8,838 nucleotides of DNA from Actinomycetes bacterium. Lineage in GTDB: Bacteria; Actinomycetota; Acidimicrobiia; Acidimicrobiales; Palsa-688. The position numbers and the translations under genes were made by a program. Positions 1 through 6,697 of this stretch are shown here, one piece after another. Each line of letters starts with the position of its first letter. The first letter of the stretch is position 1. Where the stretch lies: contig JAJZWW010000107.1 of assembly GCA_021846485.1 (NCBI GenBank), forward strand, positions 1-8,838. The letters run 5' to 3'. The notes under the pieces are model-generated. The model did no database searches, had not been told where the DNA came from, and saw only the letters and a list, made by a program, of their open reading frames with translations.

Positions 1-971
1 CGGTCCTCCAGGCTGCCGGCGCCGACGCGCTCGGCGTGGCAGGCGTCGACGAGGGCGTGGCCCTGCGCCGGTCGGGGATTGCCCTGCCGATCCTCGTGCT
101 GCTCGGCACCGCGGCGGAGCTGCCGAAGATGCTCCGATACAGGCTCACCCCGCTCGTGTACGGCCCCGAGCTGCTCGACGCGATCCTCCGCGCCGACCTC
201 GACGGCGGACTGGATGTGCACCTGGAGGTCGACAGCGGCATGCACCGCACCGGCTTCGTTCCCGACGCCGCGGTGGTCGCCGGCCGGCGGCTGGCCAGCG
301 CCCCCGGGATCCGCCTGGCCGGGCTGATGACCCATCTCGCCTCGGCGGACGACCCGGCGGAGGACGCGGCCACCTCCGAGCAGCTGCGCCGCTTCCGGGC
401 GGTCGGCACCGCGCTGGCGGACGCCGGCGTCGAGGTGCCGACGAGCCACGCAGCGGCGACCGCGGCGACCATCCGCTTCCCCGAGGCCCGCTTCGACATG
501 GTCCGCATCGGCCTCGGCCTCTACGGTGTCCACCCCTCGGCGACGACCGCCGAGCGCATGGAGCTGGAGTGCGCCGTCGGGCTCGTCTCGCGGGTGGTCG
601 AGGTGGTCGAGGTGCCGACCGGGGAGCGAGTCGGCTACGGCGGGACGTTCACCGCCCCGGCCGGGGGCCGGCGGGTGGGGGTGGTGCCCGCCGGCTACCA
701 CGACGGGGTGCCCCGTTCGGCGTCCAACGCCGGGGTGGCGGTCGTCGCCGGCGTGCGGTGCCCGGTCGTCGGGCGGGTGTCGATGGACTCCATGACCATC
801 GACCTGACCGACTGCCCGGAGGCGACGGTGGGCGCGGACGTGCTCGTCTACGGCCGCCACCACGACTGGTCGCTCCCGCTCGAGGAGCTGGCCGGCCCGT
901 CCGGCACGATCGCTCACGAGCTGCTGGCCCGCCTCGGTCCCCGCGTCCAGCGGATCCTCACCCGCTCCTGA
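1..971 (+). CDS. alr: Alanine racemase, 5'-truncated by the window edge
   Basis: PLP-dependent racemase that interconverts L-Ala and D-Ala in the cytoplasm, supplying D-Ala for peptidoglycan. The reading frame is already open at base 3, and the segment before any start codon aligns with the family (A-G-A-D-A-L-G-V-A-G-V-D-E-G). The true start is therefore upstream; compared with the Geobacillus enzyme about 55-60 residues are missing, including the PLP-binding lysine motif. Visible landmarks are VDSGMHRTGF (from 228), MVRIGLGLYG with the PLP-contacting Arg (from 498), VGYGGTF carrying the catalytic Tyr (codon 636-638), a D-G-V-P-R loop (near 701), and VGRVSMDSM of the C-terminal beta domain (ATG at 783). 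The end, IAHELLARLGPRV, matches the family C-terminus, and the TGA is at 969-971. Nothing looks broken. A D-Ala-D-Ala ligase gene lies about 6.8 kb downstream. Confidence 0.95.
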   Translation, partial: VLQAAGADALGVAGVDEGVALRRSGIALPILVLLGTAAELPKMLRYRLTPLVYGPELLDAILRADLDGGLDVHLEVDSGMHRTGFVPDAAVVAGRRLASAPGIRLAGLMTHLASADDPAEDAATSEQLRRFRAVGTALADAGVEVPTSHAAATAATIRFPEARFDMVRIGLGLYGVHPSATTAERMELECAVGLVSRVVEVVEVPTGERVGYGGTFTAPAGGRRVGVVPAGYHDGVPRSASNAGVAVVAGVRCPVVGRVSMDSMTIDLTDCPEATVGADVLVYGRHHDWSLPLEELAGPSGTIAHELLARLGPRVQRILTRS

Positions 972-980
972 CCCTACCCC

Positions 981-1013
981 GGCCGCGGAGCCGTAGCCTC
1001 CCGAGCCGCGGCC
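981..1013 (+). terminator. GC-rich hairpin after alr, possible terminator
   Basis: A perfect 8-bp inverted repeat, GGCCGCGG at 981-988 and CCGCGGCC at 1006-1013, has a 17-nt loop and begins 9 nt after the alr stop. It is not followed by a T-run (CCCCTCC follows), so it is not a classical intrinsic terminator. High-GC actinobacteria often use such U-less hairpins. In DNA this rich in G and C a chance 8-bp match is possible. Confidence 0.35.
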
Positions 1014-1031
1014 CCCCTCCCGGAGCCCCTC

Positions 1032-1046
1032 GGTACCATCGCATGG
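1032..1046 (+). promoter_or_regulatory. -10-like element TACCAT for a leaderless LCP transcript
   Basis: TACCAT at 1034-1039 fits the actinobacterial -10 pattern TANNNT and sits inside GGTACCATCG (1032-1041). Its last base is 7 nt before the GTG at 1047, the usual distance from a -10 to the transcription start, so the mRNA would begin at or next to the start codon. No Shine-Dalgarno sequence precedes the gene, which agrees with leaderless translation. No recognisable -35 hexamer is seen 16-18 nt upstream. A 9-of-10 match to this element stands upstream of ddl at 7739-7748. Confidence 0.5.
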
Positions 1047-2246
1047 GTGGTGAGCGTTGCCCCGCACCGTCCAGGCCGTCCCGGCCGCAAGCGGCCCCTC
1101 CGGTTCGCTCTCGTCGGGGCCGGCGTGTTCGTCTCCGCGTTTCTGCTCCTCGGGGGTGGGATCTACGCCTACGGCCGCTACCGCTACAGCCAGGTCCCGA
1201 AGGCTTCGGTACCCGCGCTGAAGAGCGCCCCGGTGAGCGGCCCGTTCAACGTGCTCGTGATCGGCAGCGACTCGCGCCAGGGGCTCACCGGAGCAGCGGC
1301 GAGGGCCTACGGCTCGGGTGCGCAGGTCGGGGGGAGCCGGGCCGACACGATGCTGCTGGCGAGGATCGACCCGCGCACGGAGAGGATCGCGCTCCTCTCG
1401 ATCCCCTACGACTACTTCGCACCGATCGCCGGCTCGGGCGGCTCCAACAAGATCTCGGACGCACTCAACCAGGGGCCGGGCGCGATGGTGCGCACCGTGG
1501 AGGAGGACCTCCACGTCTCGGTGCAGCACTACGTCGAGATCAACTTCTCGGGGGTCGTGCGCATGGTGGACGCCCTCGGCGGGGTCCGGATCGACTTCCC
1601 CTACCCGTCCAAGGACCTCATGTCGGGCCTGCAGGTCCCCACCGCAGGCTGCCACCTGCTCGGCGGGACCCAAGCCCTCGCACTGGTCCGGAGCCGCTTC
1701 TTCCAGTACGAGGTGGGGGGAACGTGGCACTACGACCCCACGGCCGGGTTCGGTCGCATCCACCGCCAGCAGGCCTTCCTGCGGGCTGCTGCACAGCGGG
1801 TGCGTGGCAGCCTCCTCACCGACCCCCTGCGGCTCAACACCTTCCTCGGGGCGGCGGTGCACAACGTCCTGGTCGACAAGGGGCTCAGCTTCTCGACCCT
1901 GGTGCACCTCGGCCTCGACTTCCGCTCGATGCCCCTGAGCTCGATCCGGACCTTCACCGTCCCGACCCAGATCGTGAACAACTACGGCCCCTACGGCGAC
2001 GTGCTCTTCCCGGTGCCGGGGAAGGACGCCCAGGTCCTCAGCTCCTGGCGAGCGGCGGTCGAGGCCCAGGCGTCGTCGGCGACGGGCACCGGGGCACGGC
2101 GCACCTCTCCGTCGACGAGCGCGCGGACCCCGAACCGCTCCGGCTCCTCCTCGGAGATCCGCATGCCCTCCACCGCAGTCCCCTCCAACCCCGGCTCGAT
2201 AGTCCAGAACCGCACCACGCCCAACTTCGACCCCCGTCCCTGCTGA
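1047..2246 (+). CDS. LytR-CpsA-Psr (LCP) family cell-wall protein
   Basis: LCP proteins act outside the membrane and transfer polyprenyl-pyrophosphate-linked glycopolymers to peptidoglycan or related wall acceptors. This one has a basic N-terminus, one signal-anchor helix (about residues 19-42) and an LCP domain (about 65-255). Motifs seen are GSDSR (73-77), SRADTM (97-102), SNKISDALNQG (133-143), VDALGGV (174-180), VRSR (214-217) and GRIHRQQ (236-242). The motif normally read S-I-P-R-D is SIPYD (118-122), so a conserved Arg implicated in pyrophosphate binding is Tyr121. Gly234 occupies a position that is commonly Asp just before F-G-R-I. The last ~60 residues are a Ser/Thr/Pro-rich, probably disordered tail. 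GTG at 1047 was chosen because it lies 7 nt from a -10-like box; GTG at 1050 is equally in frame. Family assignment is firm. Whether it is active, and on which polymer, is not known. Confidence 0.9.
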   Translation: MVSVAPHRPGRPGRKRPLRFALVGAGVFVSAFLLLGGGIYAYGRYRYSQVPKASVPALKSAPVSGPFNVLVIGSDSRQGLTGAAARAYGSGAQVGGSRADTMLLARIDPRTERIALLSIPYDYFAPIAGSGGSNKISDALNQGPGAMVRTVEEDLHVSVQHYVEINFSGVVRMVDALGGVRIDFPYPSKDLMSGLQVPTAGCHLLGGTQALALVRSRFFQYEVGGTWHYDPTAGFGRIHRQQAFLRAAAQRVRGSLLTDPLRLNTFLGAAVHNVLVDKGLSFSTLVHLGLDFRSMPLSSIRTFTVPTQIVNNYGPYGDVLFPVPGKDAQVLSSWRAAVEAQASSATGTGARRTSPSTSARTPNRSGSSSEIRMPSTAVPSNPGSIVQNRTTPNFDPRPC

Positions 2247-2325
2247 CCGTCTCGCCCCCGGCTCGGGGAGGCGCGGGCCCGGGGCGGGTAGGGACCCCCA
2301 GAGCCTAGCGTGCCCGGAGGGGCCC
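2247..2325 (+). other. 79-nt intergenic region with small hairpin and TAGCGT box
   Basis: The gap contains a short GC hairpin (CCCCG at 2256-2260 with CGGGG at 2264-2268, 3-nt loop) and the palindrome CGGGCCCG (2274-2281). TAGCGT at 2306-2311 fits the TANNNT -10 pattern and could start the formate dehydrogenase operon transcript at about 2318. None of these is strong. There is no -35 match and no T-run after the hairpin. Confidence 0.3.
2316..2322 (+). promoter_or_regulatory. Ribosome binding site GGAGGGG of the operon's first gene
   Basis: GGAGG at 2316-2320 (within GGAGGGG) lies 5 nt before GTG at 2326. This good Shine-Dalgarno match fixes the start of the 106-residue ORF. If the TAGCGT box at 2306-2311 were the real -10, the transcript would begin near 2318 and cut into this site. 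The promoter is therefore more likely elsewhere, or the gene is read nearly leaderless. Confidence 0.65.
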
Positions 2326-2646
2326 GTGCCCACACGAGAACAGGTCCGAAGCCAGATCGAGGCCGGCGTCGGCTACGAGGAGGCCGGACGCCGCCTCGGG
2401 GTGCCGGCCGGCCAGGCGTACCTGATTGCCACCGGCGTTCCCGCCGACGGCAGCGGCAGCCTCACCCCCGAGCAGCTGGCCCGTCCCGGGTTCATCCGTG
2501 GCGGAGTACAGGAACTGCTCGGCGTGGCCCACCACAACCCGAGCGAGCATCCCCTGGTCGAGGGGTTCGTCCGGGCCCGGGTGGAGGCTGACGAGCCGAT
2601 GCGAGCCGCCGCCCGGGCACGAGGCGTCCCCGACCACGCCCGATGA
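2326..2646 (+). CDS. Small HTH-like hypothetical protein leading the formate dehydrogenase operon
   Basis: A 106-residue soluble protein with no signal peptide, membrane helix or cysteine. Residues 3-37 (T-R-E-Q-V through YEEAGRRLGVPAGQAYLIATG) look like a helix-turn-helix: a helix, then Y-E-E-A-G-R-R-L-G-V, then a second helix. The C-terminal half is charged and helical, ending in VEADEPMRAAARARGV. The GTG start has a good ribosome site 5 nt upstream. The stop overlaps the formate dehydrogenase start as ATGA (2643-2646), implying translational coupling and a shared function. From memory, similar ~100-residue proteins precede this type of formate dehydrogenase in other actinobacteria, but I cannot verify that here. 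It might be a regulator, or an assembly or chaperone protein for the catalytic subunit. No function is established from sequence. Confidence 0.8.
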   Translation: MPTREQVRSQIEAGVGYEEAGRRLGVPAGQAYLIATGVPADGSGSLTPEQLARPGFIRGGVQELLGVAHHNPSEHPLVEGFVRARVEADEPMRAAARARGVPDHAR

Positions 2647-5600
2647 GCCGCCGGCAGCCGGGCTGGCCGCTGCTCCGCCAGCTGAGCGGGCCCGACCGGC
2701 TCGGGCGCGGAGCGGCAGTGGCCTCCCCACGGACGCGGTCGCTTCGGGCGCGCACCGCCAGTGCCGACCGGGTCGTGAAGTCGGTCTGCCCCTACTGCGC
2801 GGTCGGCTGCGGCCAGAACGTCTACGTGAGCGCCGGCAGGGTCACCCAGATCGAGGGGGACCCCGACTCGCCGGTCAGCCGGGGCCGGCTCTGCCCGAAG
2901 GGCTCCGCGACCCTGCAGCTCACCACCGGTCCTTCCCGGGTCCGCCAGGTGCTCCACCGCCGGCCCCACGCCAGTGAGTGGGAGCCGATCTCCCTCGACG
3001 CTGCCCTCGACATGGTGGCCGACCGGGTCATCGAGTCCCGGCGGAAGGGCTGGGAGTGGGAAGCCGGCGGCAAGCGCGTGCGGCGCAGCATGGGTCTCGC
3101 CAGCCTGGGGGGCGCCACGCTCGACAACGAGGAGAACTATCTCATCAAGAAGCTGTTCAGCGCCCTCGGCGTGGTCCAGGTCGAGAACCAGGCGCGGATC
3201 TGCCACAGCTCGACGGTGGTCGGTCTCGGCACGAGCTTCGGTCGGGGTGGGGCGACCACGTTCCCCGCCGACCTGCAGAACGCCGACTGCATCGTCATCC
3301 AGGGGTCCAACATGGCCGAGGCACACCCCGTCGCCTACCAGTGGGTGGTCGAGGCCAAGGCCAAGGGGGCGGTCGTGGTCCATGTCGACCCGCGCTTCAG
3401 CCGTACGAGCGCCCTGGCCGACCTGTACGTGCCCTTGCGCGCCGGCACCGACATTGCCTTCCTCGGAGGGATCATCAACTACGTCCTCGCCGAGGGCAAG
3501 TGGTTCGAGGAGTACGTCAAGGCCTACACCAACGCCTCGACGATCATCCGCGAGGACTACACCGACACCGAGGACCTCGGCGGGGTGTTCTCCGGCTTCG
3601 ACCCCGAGACCCGCCGCTACCTGCCCGGCAGCTGGCAGTACGAAGGGACGACGGTCAACGCCGCTTCCGGGGCGCGCGACCAGTTCCACCGGGCGGAGCC
3701 GGGCGGCGAGGGCGACCGGGCCGGCGGCGCGAGCCCTCAGCGGGACGAGACCCTGCAACACCCCCGCTGCGTGTTCCAGATCCTCCGGCGCCACTACGCC
3801 CGCTACACCCCCGAGCTGGTCGAGCAGGTCTGCGGCGTGCCGCAGGCCAGCTTCCGTCGGGTGTGCGAGGCGGTCACCGACAACTCCAACCGGGAGCGGA
3901 CCACCGCGTTCGTCTACGCCGTCGGCTGGACCCAGCACACCGTCGGGGTGCAGTTCATCCGGGCGGCGTCGATCCTCCAGCTCCTGCTCGGCAACATCGG
4001 CCGGCCCGGCGGGGGGATCGCCGCCATGCGAGGCCATGCGAGCATCCAGGGCTCGAGCGACATCCCGACGCTTTTCGACCTGCTGCCCGGCTACATCCCC
4101 ATGCCCCACGCCCACCGGCACGAGACTCTGCGGGACTTCGTCGACGCCGACTCGACCACCCGCGGCTACTGGGCCCACCTCGACGCCTACCTGGTCAGCC
4201 TACTGAAGGCCTGGTGGGGTCCGGTGGCCATGCCCGACAACGACTTCTGCTTCGATTACCTACCGCGCATCACCGGCAGCCACAGCACCTACGACACCGT
4301 GGTCGAGCAGCTGGAGGGGCGCTGCAAGGGCTACTTCCTCTTCGGCGAGAACCCGGCGGTCGGTTCGGCCAACACCCGCCTGCAACGACTGGGCATGGCC
4401 AATCTGGACTGGCTGGTGGTGCGCGACTTCTCGCTCATCGAGTCCGCCACGTGGTGGAAGGACGGCCCGGAGATCGAGAGCGGCGAGCTCACCACCGAGG
4501 AGATTGGGACCGAGGTGTTCTTCTTCCCCGCGGCGGCGCACACCGAGAAGGCTGGCAGCTTCACCAACACCCAGCGCCTGCTGCAATGGCACCACCAGGC
4601 CGTCGAGCCCGAGGGCGACTGCCGCAGCGACCTCTGGTTCGTCTACCATCTCGGCCGGCGGATCCGCGAGAAGCTGGCCGGCTCGACCGACGAGATGGAC
4701 CGACCGCTACTCGATCTCACCTGGGACTACCCGACCGAGGGACGCCTCGACGAGCCGGTCGCCGAGGCGGTGCTCGCGGAGATCAACGGCTGGGACGCCG
4801 CCGGCCGCCCGCTGTCGAGCTACACTGAGTTCGCTCCCGACGGCTCGACTGTGTGCGGGTGCTGGATCTACTGCGGGGTCTATGCCGGCGGGGTCAACCG
4901 GGCCACCCGGCGCATCCCCCACCTCCAGCAGGACCGGACCGGCTCGCAGTGGGGCTGGGCGTGGCCGGCGAACCGCCGGTTGCTCTACAACCGGGCTTCG
5001 GCCGACCCCGCCGGCGAGCCCTGGAGCGAGCGCAAGGCCTACGTGTGGTGGGACGACCAGGAGCGGCGCTGGGTCGGCCACGACACCCCCGACTTCGTGG
5101 TCGACCGGCCGCCCGACTACCAGCCGGGAGAGGGAAGCACCGGCCCCGACGGGCTCTCGGGGAGCGAGCCGTTCGTCGTGCAGGACGACGGGCGCGGCTG
5201 GCTGTTCGCCCCCACCGGGGTGGTCGACGGGCCGCTGCCCACCCACTACGAACCGCAGGAGTCCCCCTTCACCAACCCGCTCCACGTCGGCCACGAGCGC
5301 AACCCCGCCCGCCGCCTGTACCCCCGGCCGGGCAACCACCTCGCCGCCGACCCCGCTTCGCCGGGGGCGGCGGTGTTCCCCTACGTGCTCACCACCTATC
5401 GGCTCACGGAGCACTTCACCTCCGGCGGGATGAGCCGCCACTCGCCGTACCTCTCCGAGCTCCAACCGGCGCTCGCAGTGGAGCTGTCCCCCGAGCTGGC
5501 TGCCGAGCGGGGCCTCGCCAACGGCGGGTGGGCCACGATCGTGAGCCCCCGGGGGGCGATCGAGGCCCGGGTGCTCGTCACCGAGCGGATGACCCCGCTC

Positions 5601-5852
5601 ACGGTGCAGGGCCGCAGGGTCCACCAGGTCGGCCTGCCCTACCACTTCGGGCCGAACGGTCTCGTCACCGGCGACGCGGTCAACGAGCTCACCTCGATCA
5701 CCCTGGACCCGAACGCCCACATCCAGGAGGTCAAGGCGCTCGTAGTAGACGTCCGCCCTGGCCGGCGTCCGAGAGGGCCGGCGCTGCGTCGGATGGTCGA
5801 GGACTACCAGCGGCGGGCAGGGGTCACCGCCGAGACGGGAACGGCCGTCTGA
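2643..5852 (+). CDS. fdnG: Formate dehydrogenase catalytic (alpha) subunit, Cys type
   Basis: Oxidises formate to CO2 at a molybdenum or tungsten bis-pterin site and passes electrons to an iron-sulfur subunit. At 1069 residues it resembles E. coli FdnG/FdoG along its whole length. A [4Fe-4S] motif CPYCAVGC (49-56) with C84 is followed by the active-site stretch ARICHSSTV. There C187 (TGC, 3201-3203) replaces the selenocysteine of E. coli FdnG, and His188 follows. Other family blocks are DPRFSRTSALADLYVPLRAG (249-268), GWTQHTVG (from 428), LLGNIGRPGGG (448-458), GENPAVGS (from 568), and a C-terminal pterin-binding domain from TTYRLTEH (about 917) through HFGPNGLVTGDAVNELT (about 1001-1017). 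A Gly-rich variable linker lies at about 339-374. The N-terminus reads MSRRQPGW, which resembles a twin-arginine motif, but no hydrophobic stretch follows; I infer cytoplasmic location. The start overlaps the previous stop. Confidence 0.95.
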   Translation: MSRRQPGWPLLRQLSGPDRLGRGAAVASPRTRSLRARTASADRVVKSVCPYCAVGCGQNVYVSAGRVTQIEGDPDSPVSRGRLCPKGSATLQLTTGPSRVRQVLHRRPHASEWEPISLDAALDMVADRVIESRRKGWEWEAGGKRVRRSMGLASLGGATLDNEENYLIKKLFSALGVVQVENQARICHSSTVVGLGTSFGRGGATTFPADLQNADCIVIQGSNMAEAHPVAYQWVVEAKAKGAVVVHVDPRFSRTSALADLYVPLRAGTDIAFLGGIINYVLAEGKWFEEYVKAYTNASTIIREDYTDTEDLGGVFSGFDPETRRYLPGSWQYEGTTVNAASGARDQFHRAEPGGEGDRAGGASPQRDETLQHPRCVFQILRRHYARYTPELVEQVCGVPQASFRRVCEAVTDNSNRERTTAFVYAVGWTQHTVGVQFIRAASILQLLLGNIGRPGGGIAAMRGHASIQGSSDIPTLFDLLPGYIPMPHAHRHETLRDFVDADSTTRGYWAHLDAYLVSLLKAWWGPVAMPDNDFCFDYLPRITGSHSTYDTVVEQLEGRCKGYFLFGENPAVGSANTRLQRLGMANLDWLVVRDFSLIESATWWKDGPEIESGELTTEEIGTEVFFFPAAAHTEKAGSFTNTQRLLQWHHQAVEPEGDCRSDLWFVYHLGRRIREKLAGSTDEMDRPLLDLTWDYPTEGRLDEPVAEAVLAEINGWDAAGRPLSSYTEFAPDGSTVCGCWIYCGVYAGGVNRATRRIPHLQQDRTGSQWGWAWPANRRLLYNRASADPAGEPWSERKAYVWWDDQERRWVGHDTPDFVVDRPPDYQPGEGSTGPDGLSGSEPFVVQDDGRGWLFAPTGVVDGPLPTHYEPQESPFTNPLHVGHERNPARRLYPRPGNHLAADPASPGAAVFPYVLTTYRLTEHFTSGGMSRHSPYLSELQPALAVELSPELAAERGLANGGWATIVSPRGAIEARVLVTERMTPLTVQGRRVHQVGLPYHFGPNGLVTGDAVNELTSITLDPNAHIQEVKALVVDVRPGRRPRGPALRRMVEDYQRRAGVTAETGTAV

Positions 5853-6697
5853 TGGCCACCCCCGCCCGCTCGCTGCTCTCGTCGGTCCGGGGCGCCGGAG
5901 ACCCGGCCTCCGACACCGGCTGGGAGGACCACCCGCCTCGCGTCGGTTTCTTCACCGACACCTCGATCTGCATCGGCTGCAAGGCGTGCGAGGTGTCCTG
6001 CAAGGAGTGGAACGGCGTCCCCGACGACGGCTACTCGTTCACCGGGATGTCGTTCGACAACAGCGTCGGTCTCGGCGCCGACACCTGGCGGCACGTCAGC
6101 TTCGTCGAGCAGCGCGGACCCGACGCTGGCGGCGTGCGCTGGCTCATGTCCTCCGACGTGTGCAAGCACTGCACCGACGCAGCCTGCCTCGACGTGTGCC
6201 CAACCGGCGCCCTGGTCCGCACCGAGCTCGGCACGGTCGTCGTGCAGCCCGACGTGTGCAACGGCTGCGGCTACTGCGTGCCAGCATGCCCGTTCGGGGT
6301 GATCGACCAGCGCCGCGGTGACGGGAGGGTGTGGAAGTGCACCTTGTGCTACGACCGACTGGAGGTCGGAGCCGAACCGGCCTGCGCCAAGGCCTGCCCG
6401 ACCGACTCGATACAGTTCGGCCCGCTCGAGGAGCTGCGCGTCCGGGCCGACCGGCGGGTTGCCGAGCTGCATGACGCTGGCGTCGCCGACGCTCGCCTCT
6501 ACGGACGGGACCCCGGAGACGGGGTGGGCGGGGCCGGAGCGTTCTTCCTGCTCCTCGACGCCCCCGAGGTGTACGGTCTGCCCCCCGATCCGGTGGCCAC
6601 CACCCGGGACCTGGCGAGCATGTGGAGGCGTGCCGCGCTGGCTGCCGGCGGGCTGCTCGCCGGCATCGTCGTCCTCGGGATGGGAGGTTCGCGGTGA
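5852..6697 (+). CDS. fdnH: Formate dehydrogenase iron-sulfur (beta) subunit
   Basis: A 281-residue electron-transfer subunit that carries electrons from the catalytic subunit to the membrane subunit. Sixteen cysteines form the four clusters expected of the FdnH family: C40/C43/C46/C50, C104/C107/C112/C116, C136/C139/C142/C146 and C163/C166/C178/C182. In this family the ligands of a given cluster can come from different motifs. As in E. coli FdnH, a single hydrophobic helix lies at the C-terminus (about residues 261-278, LAAGGLLAGIVVLGMGG), suggesting a membrane anchor. No Tat or Sec signal is seen. The ATG at 5852 overlaps the alpha-subunit stop (TGATG); the same frame is open far upstream, but that part is only an alternate reading of the alpha gene. 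The 3' end overlaps the next gene as GTGA. Confidence 0.95.
   Translation: MATPARSLLSSVRGAGDPASDTGWEDHPPRVGFFTDTSICIGCKACEVSCKEWNGVPDDGYSFTGMSFDNSVGLGADTWRHVSFVEQRGPDAGGVRWLMSSDVCKHCTDAACLDVCPTGALVRTELGTVVVQPDVCNGCGYCVPACPFGVIDQRRGDGRVWKCTLCYDRLEVGAEPACAKACPTDSIQFGPLEELRVRADRRVAELHDAGVADARLYGRDPGDGVGGAGAFFLLLDAPEVYGLPPDPVATTRDLASMWRRAALAAGGLLAGIVVLGMGGSR
6682..6687 (+). promoter_or_regulatory. Ribosome binding site GGGAGG that fixes the nrfD start
   Basis: GGGAGG lies inside the 3' end of the iron-sulfur subunit gene, 6 nt before GTG at 6694. It favours this GTG over an earlier in-frame start at 6622, which would force a 76-nt overlap and add residues unlike an NrfD N-terminus. Confidence 0.75.

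Noticed and set aside
569..2308. Long + strand open frame running across alr and the LCP gene
   Set aside because: An Arg/Pro/Gly-rich out-of-frame reading of two recognised genes, with no domain of its own.
1991..2335. Minus-strand frame with protein-like composition opposite the LCP tail
   Set aside because: The LCP frame runs through with high GC at third positions and a normal stop. A Ser/Thr/Pro-rich tail is common in LCP proteins. There is no ribosome site or known domain on the minus strand.
3201..3203. Possible selenocysteine codon in formate dehydrogenase
   Set aside because: The codon is TGC, not TGA, and the frame has no internal TGA.
2373..4178. Long minus-strand open frame of about 600 codons opposite the formate dehydrogenase gene
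   Set aside because: Its third codon positions fall where GC-rich + strand coding leaves few stops, and the product has no recognisable domain. The + strand holds a full family match.
4853..5851. Upstream extension of the iron-sulfur subunit into the alpha gene
   Set aside because: The extension is an Arg/Pro-rich alternate reading. Family homology begins after ATG 5852, which overlaps the alpha stop.
6622..6693. Earlier in-frame start for the NrfD subunit
   Set aside because: It would overlap the beta gene by 76 nt. GTG 6694 has GGGAGG 6 nt upstream and the expected N-terminus.
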